DNA of 64,000 nucleotides from contig CAVQXJ010000022.1 of NCBI GenBank assembly GCA_963717745.1, forward strand, positions 1 through 64,000, in the 5' to 3' direction. Position 1 is the first letter of the stretch, and the number at the start of each line of letters is the position of its first letter. Origin of the DNA: JACCXG01 sp963717745. GTDB taxonomy: Bacteria > Acidobacteriota > Vicinamibacteria > Vicinamibacterales > 2-12-FULL-66-21. The notes under the pieces were generated by a model. The model ran no database searches. It saw nothing but the letters and a program-made list of their open reading frames with translations, and was not told where the DNA came from. Shown here piece after piece: positions 10,657-18,716 of the stretch. Both the position numbers and the translations under genes were made by a program.

Positions 10657-11403
10657 CTCCAGACCGACCAGGACGAGATCGGGCAACACGGCATCGAACA
10701 GCTCTTCCCGTTCGAACAGACGCGAGAACCCGCCCGTGCCAATGACAAGCGCGGGCTCTCCGGCAAGCGCCTCCGCGCGAATCTGGCGGGTCAACTCGCG
10801 AAGCATGGCCCGGTTGCCGAAATAGAGCCCGGACTGGATGCATTCGATCGTCGACCGGCCAACCAGCTCGGTGGCCGGGATGATTTCAACATTGGGAAGA
10901 CGCGCCGTATTCCTTTCCAGGGCCTCCATCGACATCCGCAAGCCCGGGATGATGATGCCGCCCAGGAAGTCGCGGCCGGCGCGGACCACATCGACCGTCG
11001 TCGCCGTCCCGAGGTCCACGACAATCAGATGGCGATCCGGATAGAGGTGGGTCGCCGCGATGGCGTTGGCGATGCGGTCCGGGCCCACTTCCAGTGGGTT
11101 GCGGTAGCGAATCTTCAGCCCGGTCTTGACTCCCGCCTGGAGAATGAACGGATCGATCTGGAAATACTTCCGGCAGCAGCTCCGCAGCGAGTAGATGACA
11201 TCCGGAACGACGGAACAGAACGCGATCTGCTCCACTCCGGAAGGGTCGGTTTCGTTCTCGCGGAGCACGGCTCGCAGGAACAGCCCCAACTCGTCGGACG
11301 ACGTGGGCGGCCGGGACGGCTTCCGGAACCGCACCATCAGCTCACCCTGCCGGAATACACCGCCGAAGATCTGACTATTACCGACGTCGAGCGTGAGAAT
11401 CAC
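10477..11403 (-). CDS. coaX: type III pantothenate kinase (copy B) with repeat-derived C-terminal tail
   Basis: Residues 1-249 match copy A almost exactly (one D/E change is visible) and keep DVGNS and DLGTATTVDVV. The native last 23 residues are replaced by about 59 residues read from the family A repeat. They are rich in N, P, S and Q (...FPTNSQLPIPNELPTPNSQ...). The overlap with panC copy B is kept (11400-11403). Whether the altered enzyme folds and works is unknown; the lost residues form the C-terminal end of the kinase domain. The sequence differs from copy A by few substitutions, consistent with relaxed but still recent divergence. Confidence 0.85.
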   Translation of the reverse strand: MILTLDVGNSQIFGGVFRQGELMVRFRKPSRPPTSSDELGLFLRAVLRENETDPSGVEQIAFCSVVPDVIYSLRSCCRKYFQIDPFILQAGVKTGLKIRYRNPLEVGPDRIANAIAATHLYPDRHLIVVDLGTATTVDVVRAGRDFLGGIIIPGLRMSMEALERNTARLPNVEIIPATELVGRSTIECIQSGLYFGNRAMLRELTRQIRAEALAGEPALVIGTGGFSRLFEREELFDAVLPDLVLVGLEISKSQFPTNSQLPIPNELPTPNSQRTPSSQWSLLSSWFGDWFGIWLLGVVGIWSLELGI

Positions 11404-12176
11404 CAGCCGTCTCCAAGCTTGATATTGTCGATGAGGCGCACGTCGCCGATGCGCACCGCTCCAAGGCGGCGGCCATTCCGATCGTCGACGTAGTCCACGA
11501 TGAACCCTTCGCGGCGCAGCTCACCGGCGGCCGCATCCGGGGTCGGAGCCGTGGACAGGATTCGGAAGAAGTGCGCGGCTCTCGGGCGATCGGTTGGCGG
11601 CAGGCGCCGGTTCCGCGAGCTCAGCGCCAGACCATCGGACTCGCGGACCGTGGCGCAGGGGACGATGTCGGTCCGAAGAAAGAACGCGTCAGCCATGTCG
11701 CGCACGAGCTCCAGCTGCTGCCAATCCTTCTCCCCGAAGTACGCGCGTTCGGCCTCGGCGATCTGCAGGAGCTTGAGCACGATCGTCAGAACCGCATCGA
11801 AGTGGCCAGGCCGGGAGGCACCCTCGAGCGTGTTCGAGCGTTCGGTCTCGGTGACGCGAAACCGGAAGCCATCCCGATAGAGATCCGCGGCTTCGGGGAG
11901 GAGCACGAAGTCGGTGCCGTCGCGCCGCAGCATCTCGAGGTCGCCGTCCAGAGTCCTTGGGTACTGTGCCAGGTCCCGCGGGTCATCGAACTGCGTCGGG
12001 TTGACAAAGATGCTGACCAGGGTCCGATCGTTCTCCGCTCGACTGCGCCGCACCAGCGAGAGATGCCCGGCGTGCAACGCCCCCATCGTCGGAATGAAAC
12101 CGAGGGTCACTCCTGCGCGAGTCTGATGAAGACGCTCGCGCCGCCAGGCCGACAGGCTCTCGAAGACCGTCGTCAC
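11400..12176 (-). CDS. panC: pantothenate synthetase (copy B)
   Basis: Second copy of pantothenate synthetase, 258 residues, full length with the PTMGALHAGH, FGEKDWQQL and DGLALSSRN motifs unchanged. It differs from copy A at about five positions (H17, A47, a D-to-G, a G-to-D and an E-to-D). Four-base overlaps with panB copy B and coaX copy B are kept, so this copy looks functional. Confidence 0.93.
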   Translation of the reverse strand: MTTVFESLSAWRRERLHQTRAGVTLGFIPTMGALHAGHLSLVRRSRAENDRTLVSIFVNPTQFDDPRDLAQYPRTLDGDLEMLRRDGTDFVLLPEAADLYRDGFRFRVTETERSNTLEGASRPGHFDAVLTIVLKLLQIAEAERAYFGEKDWQQLELVRDMADAFFLRTDIVPCATVRESDGLALSSRNRRLPPTDRPRAAHFFRILSTAPTPDAAAGELRREGFIVDYVDDRNGRRLGAVRIGDVRLIDNIKLGDGW

Positions 12177-12964
12177 GAGTAACTCTCCGCGGCCTCGGGA
12201 AACCTCAACTCCTTGACGTCGGCGTTGAATTCGTTCAGGGCATCGGTCAGGACCCGCTCACCATCGATGTACCGGCGGACGAAGCGGGGCACGTGGCTCA
12301 TGTCGAGACCCCAGACGTCATGGAGCACGAGGATCTGTCCATCGGTGCCGATGCCCGCCCCGATCCCGATCGTCGGCACCGTCAGCTCCGAGGTGATCCT
12401 GGCGGCGAGCTCTGCCGGCACGCACTCGAGCACGATCGAGAAGCACCCCAGACCCTCGAGCACGTGAGCCTGGCGTACCAACATCGCGGCGTCGTCCTCG
12501 GTCTTTCCCTGCACGCGGAAGCCGCCAAACTGGTTGATCGATTGCGGCGTCAGGCCGATGTGGCCCATGACTGGAACGCCCGATTCGACAATATGTCTGA
12601 TGACGTCCTCATGCCCGGCCACGCCCTCGAGCTTGACCGCTTGCGCCCCGCTGGTGACGAGAGCGCCGACCGCTTCCATGGCGGCGGGGATGCCCTTGCG
12701 AAAGGAGAGGAATGGAAGGTCCGCGATCAGGAACTTGCCGGCTGCCGCACTGGCGACCGCGCGCGTGTGGACGGCCATCAATTCCACGGTCGCGGCCAGC
12801 GTCGTCGGGTGGCCATGGATCACCATGGCGGCGGAATCACCCACGAGAATGGCGTCGACGTTCGACCGCGCGACGAGCCGGGCCGACCACGCGTCGTAGG
12901 CGGTGACCATCGATATCTTCCGCCCCTCCTGTTTGAGCCGGGCGAAACCGTCAACGGCCTTCAT
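12173..12964 (-). CDS. panB: 3-methyl-2-oxobutanoate hydroxymethyltransferase (copy B)
   Basis: Second panB, 263 residues, intact. It differs from copy A only by conservative changes (I/V, V/I, R/M, V/L) outside the active-site motifs VGDSAAMV and GIGAGIGTDGQ. It has the same upstream sequence as copy A, so both operons are likely expressed from equivalent promoters. Confidence 0.94.
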   Translation of the reverse strand: MKAVDGFARLKQEGRKISMVTAYDAWSARLVARSNVDAILVGDSAAMVIHGHPTTLAATVELMAVHTRAVASAAAGKFLIADLPFLSFRKGIPAAMEAVGALVTSGAQAVKLEGVAGHEDVIRHIVESGVPVMGHIGLTPQSINQFGGFRVQGKTEDDAAMLVRQAHVLEGLGCFSIVLECVPAELAARITSELTVPTIGIGAGIGTDGQILVLHDVWGLDMSHVPRFVRRYIDGERVLTDALNEFNADVKELRFPEAAESYS

Positions 12965-13190
12965 GCGCTCTCCCGAATGACGCTGGAATCTCCGAGCGCA
13001 GGTGGAGTTGGTCGGGCAGCTTCAGCCCGTGTGCGGACGGGAAGCCGAGACGGGTGGGGTAGAGCGAAGCGGGATGGAACACGGGTACCTGTCGCATCGA
13101 TCAGGTCCTCACAAGAAGTTACGACTCTGCACAGCGGTCGCTGTTCTCACGAATCAGCGCCTAAAGAGCGACTCTATCACTCTTGACGGG
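12965..13190. other. upstream region of panB copy B
   Basis: Non-coding counterpart of 10256-10476, with a few-base insertion near 13020. Together with the following repeat it forms a gene-free gap of about 510 bases before the VTC gene. No RNA gene or clear promoter boxes are recognisable. Confidence 0.5.
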
Positions 13191-13379
13191 TCAAATCCCA
13201 AGCTCCAAGCTCCAAATCCCAACCACTCCCAACAGCCAAATCCCAAACCAATCTCCAAACCAGCTACTGAGAAGGCTCCATTGGGAGCTGGGAGTTCGTT
13301 GGGAATTGGGAGTTGGGAGTTCGTTGGGAATTGGGATTTGGGAGTGGTTGGAGCTTGGAGCTTGGAGCTTGGGATTTGA
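13191..13379. repeat. dispersed inverted-repeat element, family A, copy 2 (complete)
   Basis: The left arm TCAAATCCCAAGCTCCAAGC... is matched at the right end by its inverse, ...GCTTGGAGCTTGGGATTTGA. The interior holds two copies of the 25-base unit seen three times in copy 1. It lies between the divergent panB copy B and the VTC gene. There is no coding capacity beyond low-complexity frames and no transposase. Confidence 0.88.
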
Positions 13380-13478
13380 CTCCGTCGGGCCTTGCGCACG
13401 GCTCTGATAGTCTCTGAAGCGCTGCAGGACTCGGCGGTGCCGGGCCAGGGTCTTTGGTGTTGGGGGCAGGTCAACGTT

Positions 13479-14244
13479 ATGAACATCCGGGAAACGCGTC
13501 TCGCGGCGCGTGAGATCAAGTTCGTCGTCCCTGTCTCGATGCACCCGGGTATTGTCGAATGGGCGCGCCACCACCTGGCGCCCGATGGCCACGGCGCCGG
13601 CATCCATACCGACGAATACTCGACGTCGACGCTCTACTTCGAGACGCCGGAGTTCGACGTCTACCAGCGGCAGGGGTCGTACGGGCGGAGCAAGTACCGC
13701 GATCAGGAAGTACGGCCAGTCGGACCAGGTGTTTCTCGAGCGAAAATTCCGCACTGACCGTTTGCTGGCAAAGCGGCGCACGTCGGTCTCGGGGTCGGAC
13801 CTGACGCGGCTCGAGAACGACTGCCCTGACCCGGACTGGGAGGGCTTCTGGTTTCATCGTCGGATCGTGCTCAGACGGCTCCGGCCGCTCCTGCAACTCT
13901 CCTACGATCGGATCGCCCGTGAGGGGACGTCGTCCAGCGGACCGGTAAGACTCACCATCGACTCAAACCTTACGGCCCTGCCGATGCCGGATCGCGCGTT
14001 CCTGCCCGGCATCGGCCTGCCGTTCCTACAGGGTTCCGCGATCATCGAAATCAAGTACCGGATAAGCCTTCCGGCGATGTTCAGACCGCTCGCCGAGAAG
14101 TTCGGCCTTCAGGTGCAGAAGGTGTCGAAATTCCGTGCTGGACTGCGCGCGCTGGACTATCCGTTGCCTCGAGATCCGGACGAGCAAGTACCGGGAACCC
14201 CGGGGGCGGCGGGCGGCGATTCGGCCGGACACTATTGGGACTAA
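13479..14244 (+). CDS. VTC-domain polyphosphate polymerase (frameshifted)
   Basis: About 255 residues with the tunnel-fold signature of VTC polyphosphate polymerases: REIKFVVP near the N terminus, YFETPEFDVY, then FLERKFR, LSYDRIARE, RLTIDSNL, IIEIKYR and VSKFRAGL, contributing the basic and acidic residues that line the tunnel. The family makes polyphosphate from ATP at the membrane. The ATG at 13479 follows GGGGGCAGG. One extra G near 13702 breaks the frame; reading ...YRIRKYGQSDQ across it restores a continuous domain. No CotH or DUF4956 partner is visible next to it, unlike many VTC operons. Confidence 0.82.
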
Positions 14245-14272
14245 GGGTCCGCCCGGACCGGACGGGCCCTTG
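14243..14272 (+). terminator. hairpin after the VTC gene
   Basis: AAGGGTCCGCCCGG pairs with CCGGACGGGCCCTT (12 of 14 positions, plus one G-U). It starts at the VTC stop codon. There is no strong U tract, so it could be an attenuator or mRNA-stability element ahead of the gene at 14297 rather than a full terminator. Confidence 0.4.
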
Positions 14273-14296
14273 GGCACGGTCGACTGGAGAGCTGAT

Positions 14297-15340
14297 ATGC
14301 AGTGCAGGAGAGTTCTCAGGCTCATACTCAGTGTTCTGTTCACGGCTGCGGTGGCCGCGGGGGTATTGGCCGCACCGGTAGCGGGCACGCTGGACATCTA
14401 TTGGATCGACGTCGAAGGAGGCGCCTCGACGCTGATTGTGACGCCGCAGGGACAGTCGGTGTTGATGGACGCCGGATTTGCGGGGTTCGGCGACCGCGAT
14501 GCCTCTCGGATCGCGCATGTCATCACCAAGGAGGCGGGCTTGACGCGGCTCGACTACTTCCTCGCCTCCCACTTTCATTCCGATCACGTTGGTGGGCTCC
14601 CGGCACTCGCGAAGAAGGTCGAGATCGGCGCCTTCATCGACCACGGCGAGAGCGTAGACAAAGATCCGAACGGGCGATCGCCTTGGGAGGACGCCTATCG
14701 CGCTCTTGCGGGTAGCCGTGCGCGGACGGTCAAGCCTGGCGAACGGCTCCCGCTCACCGGAGTCGAATTGTTCATTGTTGCTGCCCACAGTCAGTTCCTG
14801 ACCGCTCCGCTCACCGACACCGGCGCCAATGCCTTGTGCTCGTCGTTCAAGGCGCAGCCGGAGGACCGCGGCGAGAACGGGAAGAGCCTGGGTTACCTGC
14901 TGCGTGCCGGCAACTTCGAGTTCGTGAACCTGGGCGACCTGTCATGGAATTTCCAGCATCGGCTCGCCTGTCCGGTCAACCTGTTGGGTAAGATCGATCT
15001 CTTTCAGGTCACGCATCACGGGGTCCGAGACGATGTGCTGCCGCAGCAGATGTGGGCGATGGCGCCGGCGGTGGCGGTGATGAACAACGGCCCGACCAAG
15101 GGCGCGGGGGCCGTCGCCGTCGAGACGGTGCTGCGTTCTCCCGGGCTCGCCGATCTATGGTCGCTCCACCGGGCGGTCAACAACGACGCGTCGCACAACG
15201 CCCAGGAGCGTCTGACTGCGAACCTGGGCGACACCGATGGATGCGCCGGCGCCTGGATCCGGGCGCGGATCGACCCGGCCGGCACCTACACCCTGACCAA
15301 CAGCCGCAACGGCTACTCAAAGACGTATCAGGTCAAGTAA
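14297..15340 (+). CDS. secreted metallo-beta-lactamase-fold hydrolase (ComEC C-domain-like)
   Basis: 347 residues with a signal peptide (MQCRRVLRLILSVLFTAAVAAG...). The MBL-fold metal motif HFHSDHVGG is followed by GDLSW and THHGVRDD, which supply the remaining ligands, as in ComEC-type nucleases and related exported hydrolases. The start is fixed by GGAG upstream of the ATG at 14297, although the frame is open to 14135. Its substrate is unknown. It follows the VTC gene by 52 bases and precedes the M48 protease by 23 bases, so it may be co-transcribed with the protease. Confidence 0.8.
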   Translation: MQCRRVLRLILSVLFTAAVAAGVLAAPVAGTLDIYWIDVEGGASTLIVTPQGQSVLMDAGFAGFGDRDASRIAHVITKEAGLTRLDYFLASHFHSDHVGGLPALAKKVEIGAFIDHGESVDKDPNGRSPWEDAYRALAGSRARTVKPGERLPLTGVELFIVAAHSQFLTAPLTDTGANALCSSFKAQPEDRGENGKSLGYLLRAGNFEFVNLGDLSWNFQHRLACPVNLLGKIDLFQVTHHGVRDDVLPQQMWAMAPAVAVMNNGPTKGAGAVAVETVLRSPGLADLWSLHRAVNNDASHNAQERLTANLGDTDGCAGAWIRARIDPAGTYTLTNSRNGYSKTYQVK

Positions 15341-15363
15341 GGCTCGACGATCGGAGAGAGACC

Positions 15364-16812
15364 ATGCCGCGCGCACTGACGCCTGCCGCCACCGCCGTTC
15401 TCGCGCTCACCCTTGCCGCGTGTGCGACCAATCCTGCCACTGGAAAGAAGGAGTTCTCGCTGATGAGCGAGGCGCAGGAGATCGAGCTCGGGAAGAGCAT
15501 GGACGGCGAGGTCCGCCGCCAGATGGGCCTGTACGAAGATGCCGAGCTTCAACGGTATGTGGAATCGATCGGGATGCGGCTGGCGAGCGCGTCGCAGCGG
15601 CCCAATCTGCCCTGGCATTTCACGGTCGTCGACGAGCCCGCCGTGAACGCCTTCGCGCTGCCCGGCGGATACATCTACGTGACGCGCGGCATTCTTCCTT
15701 TTCTCAGCACCGAAGCGGATCTCGCGGGCGTCCTGGGCCACGAGATCGGGCACGTGACCGCCCGTCACTCGGCCCAGCAGTACACGAAGGCCACGAGCGC
15801 GGGGCTTGGCGTGCAGCTCCTCGGCATCTTCGTTCCTGAAGCGCAGCCCCTCCAGGGCCTCACCGAGACGGCCCTCGGCGTCCTCTTCCTCAAATACGGG
15901 CGGGAAGACGAGCTGCAGGCCGATCGGTTGGGGGTCGATTACACCGCGAAAACCGGCTGGAATCCGGCCGGCGTGGGGAGCATGCTCCGGACGCTCGCGC
16001 GGCTGGACGAGGCGGGCGGCAGCCGCCGCGGCGTACCCAACTGGCTCTCGACCCATCCCGCGCCCGCCGATCGCGTGCAGAAGGTACAGGAGTACATCGC
16101 GCAGACCGGGGTACCTGCTGGCACGGGCACAAGTGGTGGCGACGACGGGGCCTTCCTGCGCCGCGTCGATGGCCTGGTGTTTGGCGACAGCCCCAGCCAG
16201 GGCATCGTCCGCGGCAATACATTCCTGCACCCGGTTCTGCGGCTGTCGATCGGGTTCCCGCAAGGCTGGGAGGTCCAGAACTCGCGCGAACAGGTAATGG
16301 CCAAGGCGCCGGACCGCAACGAGTTCATGATTCTGCAGCTGGTGCCCAATGCGTCCGGCCCGATCGAACAGGTGGCGCGCGCCACCATGGCCAAGGCCGG
16401 CTTCCGGGAGCTGAACGGCGATCGCGCGCAGGTCAATGGACTCGACGCGTACGTCGGCACCTATCAGGGTCAGCTCGAAGGGCTCGGCAACGTGGTCACG
16501 CTCGCCGCGCACATCGTGCACGAGCGCAACGTCTACCTGTTCGCGGGGCTCGCACCGCCGAACCTGTACGAGTCGGCGCAGCGCCAGTTCGGCGAAAGCA
16601 TTCGTTCGTTCCGTGAACTGAGCCGGCAAGAGGCGGCGAACATCCATCCGAACCGCGTGGATTTATATACGGTCCGGCCCTCAGACACGTGGCAGGGCCT
16701 CGCGGAGGCCGGGAACAATGCGGTGAAGCCGTCGACCCTCGCGATCATGAACAACTACGAGCCGTCGCAGCCGCCACGCCCCGGCGATCGCATCAAGATC
16801 ATCGTTCAGTGA
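15364..16812 (+). CDS. M48-family metalloprotease lipoprotein with LysM-like C terminus
   Basis: 482 residues. The lipobox LAAC near residue 20 predicts lipid anchoring. The zinc site HEIGH lies at about residue 140, with the third ligand in ELQAD; the layout is that of BepA/LoiP-type proteases acting on outer-membrane proteins. After a middle region the C-terminal 50 residues (YTVRPSDTWQGLA...PRPGDRIKIIV) look like a LysM domain that would bind peptidoglycan. GGAGAGAG precedes the ATG. Confidence 0.88.
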   Translation: MPRALTPAATAVLALTLAACATNPATGKKEFSLMSEAQEIELGKSMDGEVRRQMGLYEDAELQRYVESIGMRLASASQRPNLPWHFTVVDEPAVNAFALPGGYIYVTRGILPFLSTEADLAGVLGHEIGHVTARHSAQQYTKATSAGLGVQLLGIFVPEAQPLQGLTETALGVLFLKYGREDELQADRLGVDYTAKTGWNPAGVGSMLRTLARLDEAGGSRRGVPNWLSTHPAPADRVQKVQEYIAQTGVPAGTGTSGGDDGAFLRRVDGLVFGDSPSQGIVRGNTFLHPVLRLSIGFPQGWEVQNSREQVMAKAPDRNEFMILQLVPNASGPIEQVARATMAKAGFRELNGDRAQVNGLDAYVGTYQGQLEGLGNVVTLAAHIVHERNVYLFAGLAPPNLYESAQRQFGESIRSFRELSRQEAANIHPNRVDLYTVRPSDTWQGLAEAGNNAVKPSTLAIMNNYEPSQPPRPGDRIKIIVQ

Positions 16813-16847
16813 GGGGTGAGGCTCTTCCGCCGGCAGCCGCTTGTCCA

Positions 16848-17096
16848 CGGCGCCTGCGGCGCGCTGGCGCTCCGCGCCAGGACGAGACGACGACACGACG
16901 ACAACGACGAAACCCTCGTGAGTCTCGTCGAAGGGCTGTGCCCGCCAACGGGGAGAGCCATTGATATGCAGCCGGGCACGAGGACTGGCCCCAGCGCCCA
17001 AAATCGTGGCCGGGCCTGAATCGTAAAACGTCGTTGTTGTCGTGTCGTCGTTTCGTCGTGTGCCGCCGAAGGCGGCAGCGCGCCGCAGGCGCCGTG
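16848..17096. repeat. dispersed inverted-repeat element, family B, copy 1
   Basis: The left arm (16848-16910) reads GGCGCCTGCGGCGCGCTGGC followed by GACGACACGACGACAAC. The right arm (17029-17096) is its inverse and ends AGCGCGCCGCAGGCGCC. It fills the gap between two convergent genes (16812 and 17127). No gene is recognisable inside. A second copy lies at 38536-38842, also between convergent genes. Confidence 0.75.
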
Positions 17097-17126
17097 ACAA
17101 GCGGATGTCGCAGGCCCTGTGGGGGA

Positions 17127-18716
17127 TCAACGCGCGGCGTGCACTGTGGTGCTCACCACCGTGCTGTCGTTGGCTGGGTTCGGGTCGGACTCGGCGCCGC
17201 TGACGACGACCCTGGCGCTCAGCGTGCCGGCGGCTCCGGGCCGGACGTTCACCGAGATCGTCCACGTGCCGCCGTTGGGCAATAGCACCGTGTCACAGGC
17301 GATGCGCCGCTGATCCTCGTCCAGTGCGCAGCCGTATCCCCGTCCCGGATTCGTCGCCGAGGGCGTGCCGACAAAGCCGGCATCGGGCGGCAGCAGCAGA
17401 TCGACCTTGAGCCTGCTCGCGTCAGCGGGACCGCCATTGGTGACCGTCACGGCGTAGCTCACCACGCCCCCAACCGGGACCTCGCTCGCTGAAGCGGTGA
17501 TCGCGACCGCGAGGTCCGCGGACTGCAGCGTCAGGCCGTTCCCGGAGACAGGGCCCGTCCCATCGGCCGCGGCACCCGGCAGCGTCCTCCGCAACACCGC
17601 GGGCGACGTAGCCTGGCTGAGGAACTTGCGTGGCTCTCCGGTCCCATCGGCCGCCGCCACCCAGATCGTCGAGCCGTCGCCGTAGAGGACCTGGCCGTCG
17701 TCGAGCCATTCGATCTGATCGTCGATGCTGCGCAGCTCGGCAAGAGGGGTTTCGCTCATCGTCGCCAGGTCCAGCACATGAAAGCGCCAGACGGGGCGAA
17801 GCAGGCCGCCGACTCGCTTCTTGAACGCCAGGCGCTTGCCGTCGGGCGAGAGCGAGGGGCACTCCACGTTCTCCCGCAGCGTCCGCAGCCGCCGCTCGCC
17901 GATGGAGCCTTCGACCAGGTACGTGCGGCCGGCGGTGGCCAGCGTGGCGTAGAAGCGGTCGCCGCCTGGCGCGAACGTCACACCCCAGAAGTTGAAGTCG
18001 ATCGCATGAAAACGCTTCCCGTCGCGCCACACCGCGAACTGCTCGAGGTTACCGGCTTTGGCGCCGGTTTCGAGATTGATGAGAGTGGTTGCGGTCGAGA
18101 AGCCGGCATCGGCATAGGAATGACCGGAAACGAATACCGTGGTTGCGCCGTATCGCCCGTCCGGCGAGATCCGACTGCGACTCGGGAAGCCGCCGAGCGA
18201 TACGTCGTGTTTGATCTGGAAGTCGTCCCCGAAGACATAGGCGTGGGTGTCGATCACGTCATCTTCGAACGCCGCGGTGCCGCCGCCCTCGCCCAGGCAC
18301 AGGCCGGCGCCGGCGGCGAAGTAAATCCGCCGGCACACCAGCCTGGTCATCCCGCGCGGTCCTTCCGGAGACTCGAGCGGGACGACCGCCGCCCGATTCC
18401 GGGAGTTGCCGGCTGTCGCAAGGTTGCTGAAGAGCAAGGTCGGACCCGCAGGCGGCACGAATGCGGTGACCGGGCCCGGAGCCACGCGCTCGCTGTCGCG
18501 TGCCTTGGCCGCCCGGCCGTCACGCAGCATGGCCCAGGCGACGTACCCGGCGGCGATGGCCACGCACACTATGGAGAAGACGGCCAAGAGCCACCCGCGG
18601 GCCCGCCCTGAGCGAAGTCGAGGGGCCCGCCTCTCTGACGGGCCGCCGCCCGCGGTGCCGGCAGAGAGGGCTGGCCGCTCAGGCTCGTGCGGGTCAGGAG
18701 GTGGCGAGACGGTCAT
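17127..18716 (-). CDS. membrane-anchored TolB-like propeller protein with C-terminal DUF11 domain
   Basis: 529 residues. A proline-rich cytoplasmic N terminus is followed by one transmembrane helix (about residues 40-63), then WD40/TolB-like blades (ISPDGRYGATTV, LSPDGKRLAFKKR, EWLDDGQVLYGDG), then a C-terminal DUF11 domain (ADLAVAITASASEVPVGG...NPANDSTVV). It probably faces the periplasm or cell surface. Function is unknown. Part of the basic stretch before the membrane helix (RAPRLRSGRAR) is encoded by a common palindromic repeat at 18598-18631. Its start overlaps the end of the MFS gene by 23 bases. Confidence 0.75.
   Translation of the reverse strand: MTVSPPPDPHEPERPALSAGTAGGGPSERRAPRLRSGRARGWLLAVFSIVCVAIAAGYVAWAMLRDGRAAKARDSERVAPGPVTAFVPPAGPTLLFSNLATAGNSRNRAAVVPLESPEGPRGMTRLVCRRIYFAAGAGLCLGEGGGTAAFEDDVIDTHAYVFGDDFQIKHDVSLGGFPSRSRISPDGRYGATTVFVSGHSYADAGFSTATTLINLETGAKAGNLEQFAVWRDGKRFHAIDFNFWGVTFAPGGDRFYATLATAGRTYLVEGSIGERRLRTLRENVECPSLSPDGKRLAFKKRVGGLLRPVWRFHVLDLATMSETPLAELRSIDDQIEWLDDGQVLYGDGSTIWVAAADGTGEPRKFLSQATSPAVLRRTLPGAAADGTGPVSGNGLTLQSADLAVAITASASEVPVGGVVSYAVTVTNGGPADASRLKVDLLLPPDAGFVGTPSATNPGRGYGCALDEDQRRIACDTVLLPNGGTWTISVNVRPGAAGTLSARVVVSGAESDPNPANDSTVVSTTVHAAR
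18598..18631. repeat. palindromic CTGAGCGAAGTCGAGG-type repeat
   Basis: GGGCCCGCCCTGAGCGAAGT...GGGGCCCGCC is an imperfect palindrome of a kind widely scattered in GC-rich bacteria. Here it lies inside a coding region and encodes RAPRLRSGRAR, just before the membrane helix of the propeller/DUF11 protein. Confidence 0.6.

Larger units (their letters stand above)
10657..13190. repeat. tandem duplication unit, copy B (panB-panC-truncated coaX)
   Basis: Partner of 7948-10476. The left end starts inside coaX, 23 codons before the native stop, and abuts truncated repeat copy 1. The right end runs into the complete family A element at 13191. The geometry suggests the duplication formed by joining a point within the repeat upstream of panB to the coaX 3' end. 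Confidence 0.92.

Noticed and set aside
10315..11493. A plus-strand ORF across the pan duplication with NPKLQAPNPNHSQ-like residues
   Set aside because: It is composed of repeat sequence and antisense coaX; copies of the repeat elsewhere give the same residues in unrelated frames.
7948..13190. The pan duplication as an assembly error
   Set aside because: The copies differ by multiple substitutions and have different junction sequences, so a simple artefact is unlikely; not fully excluded without reads.
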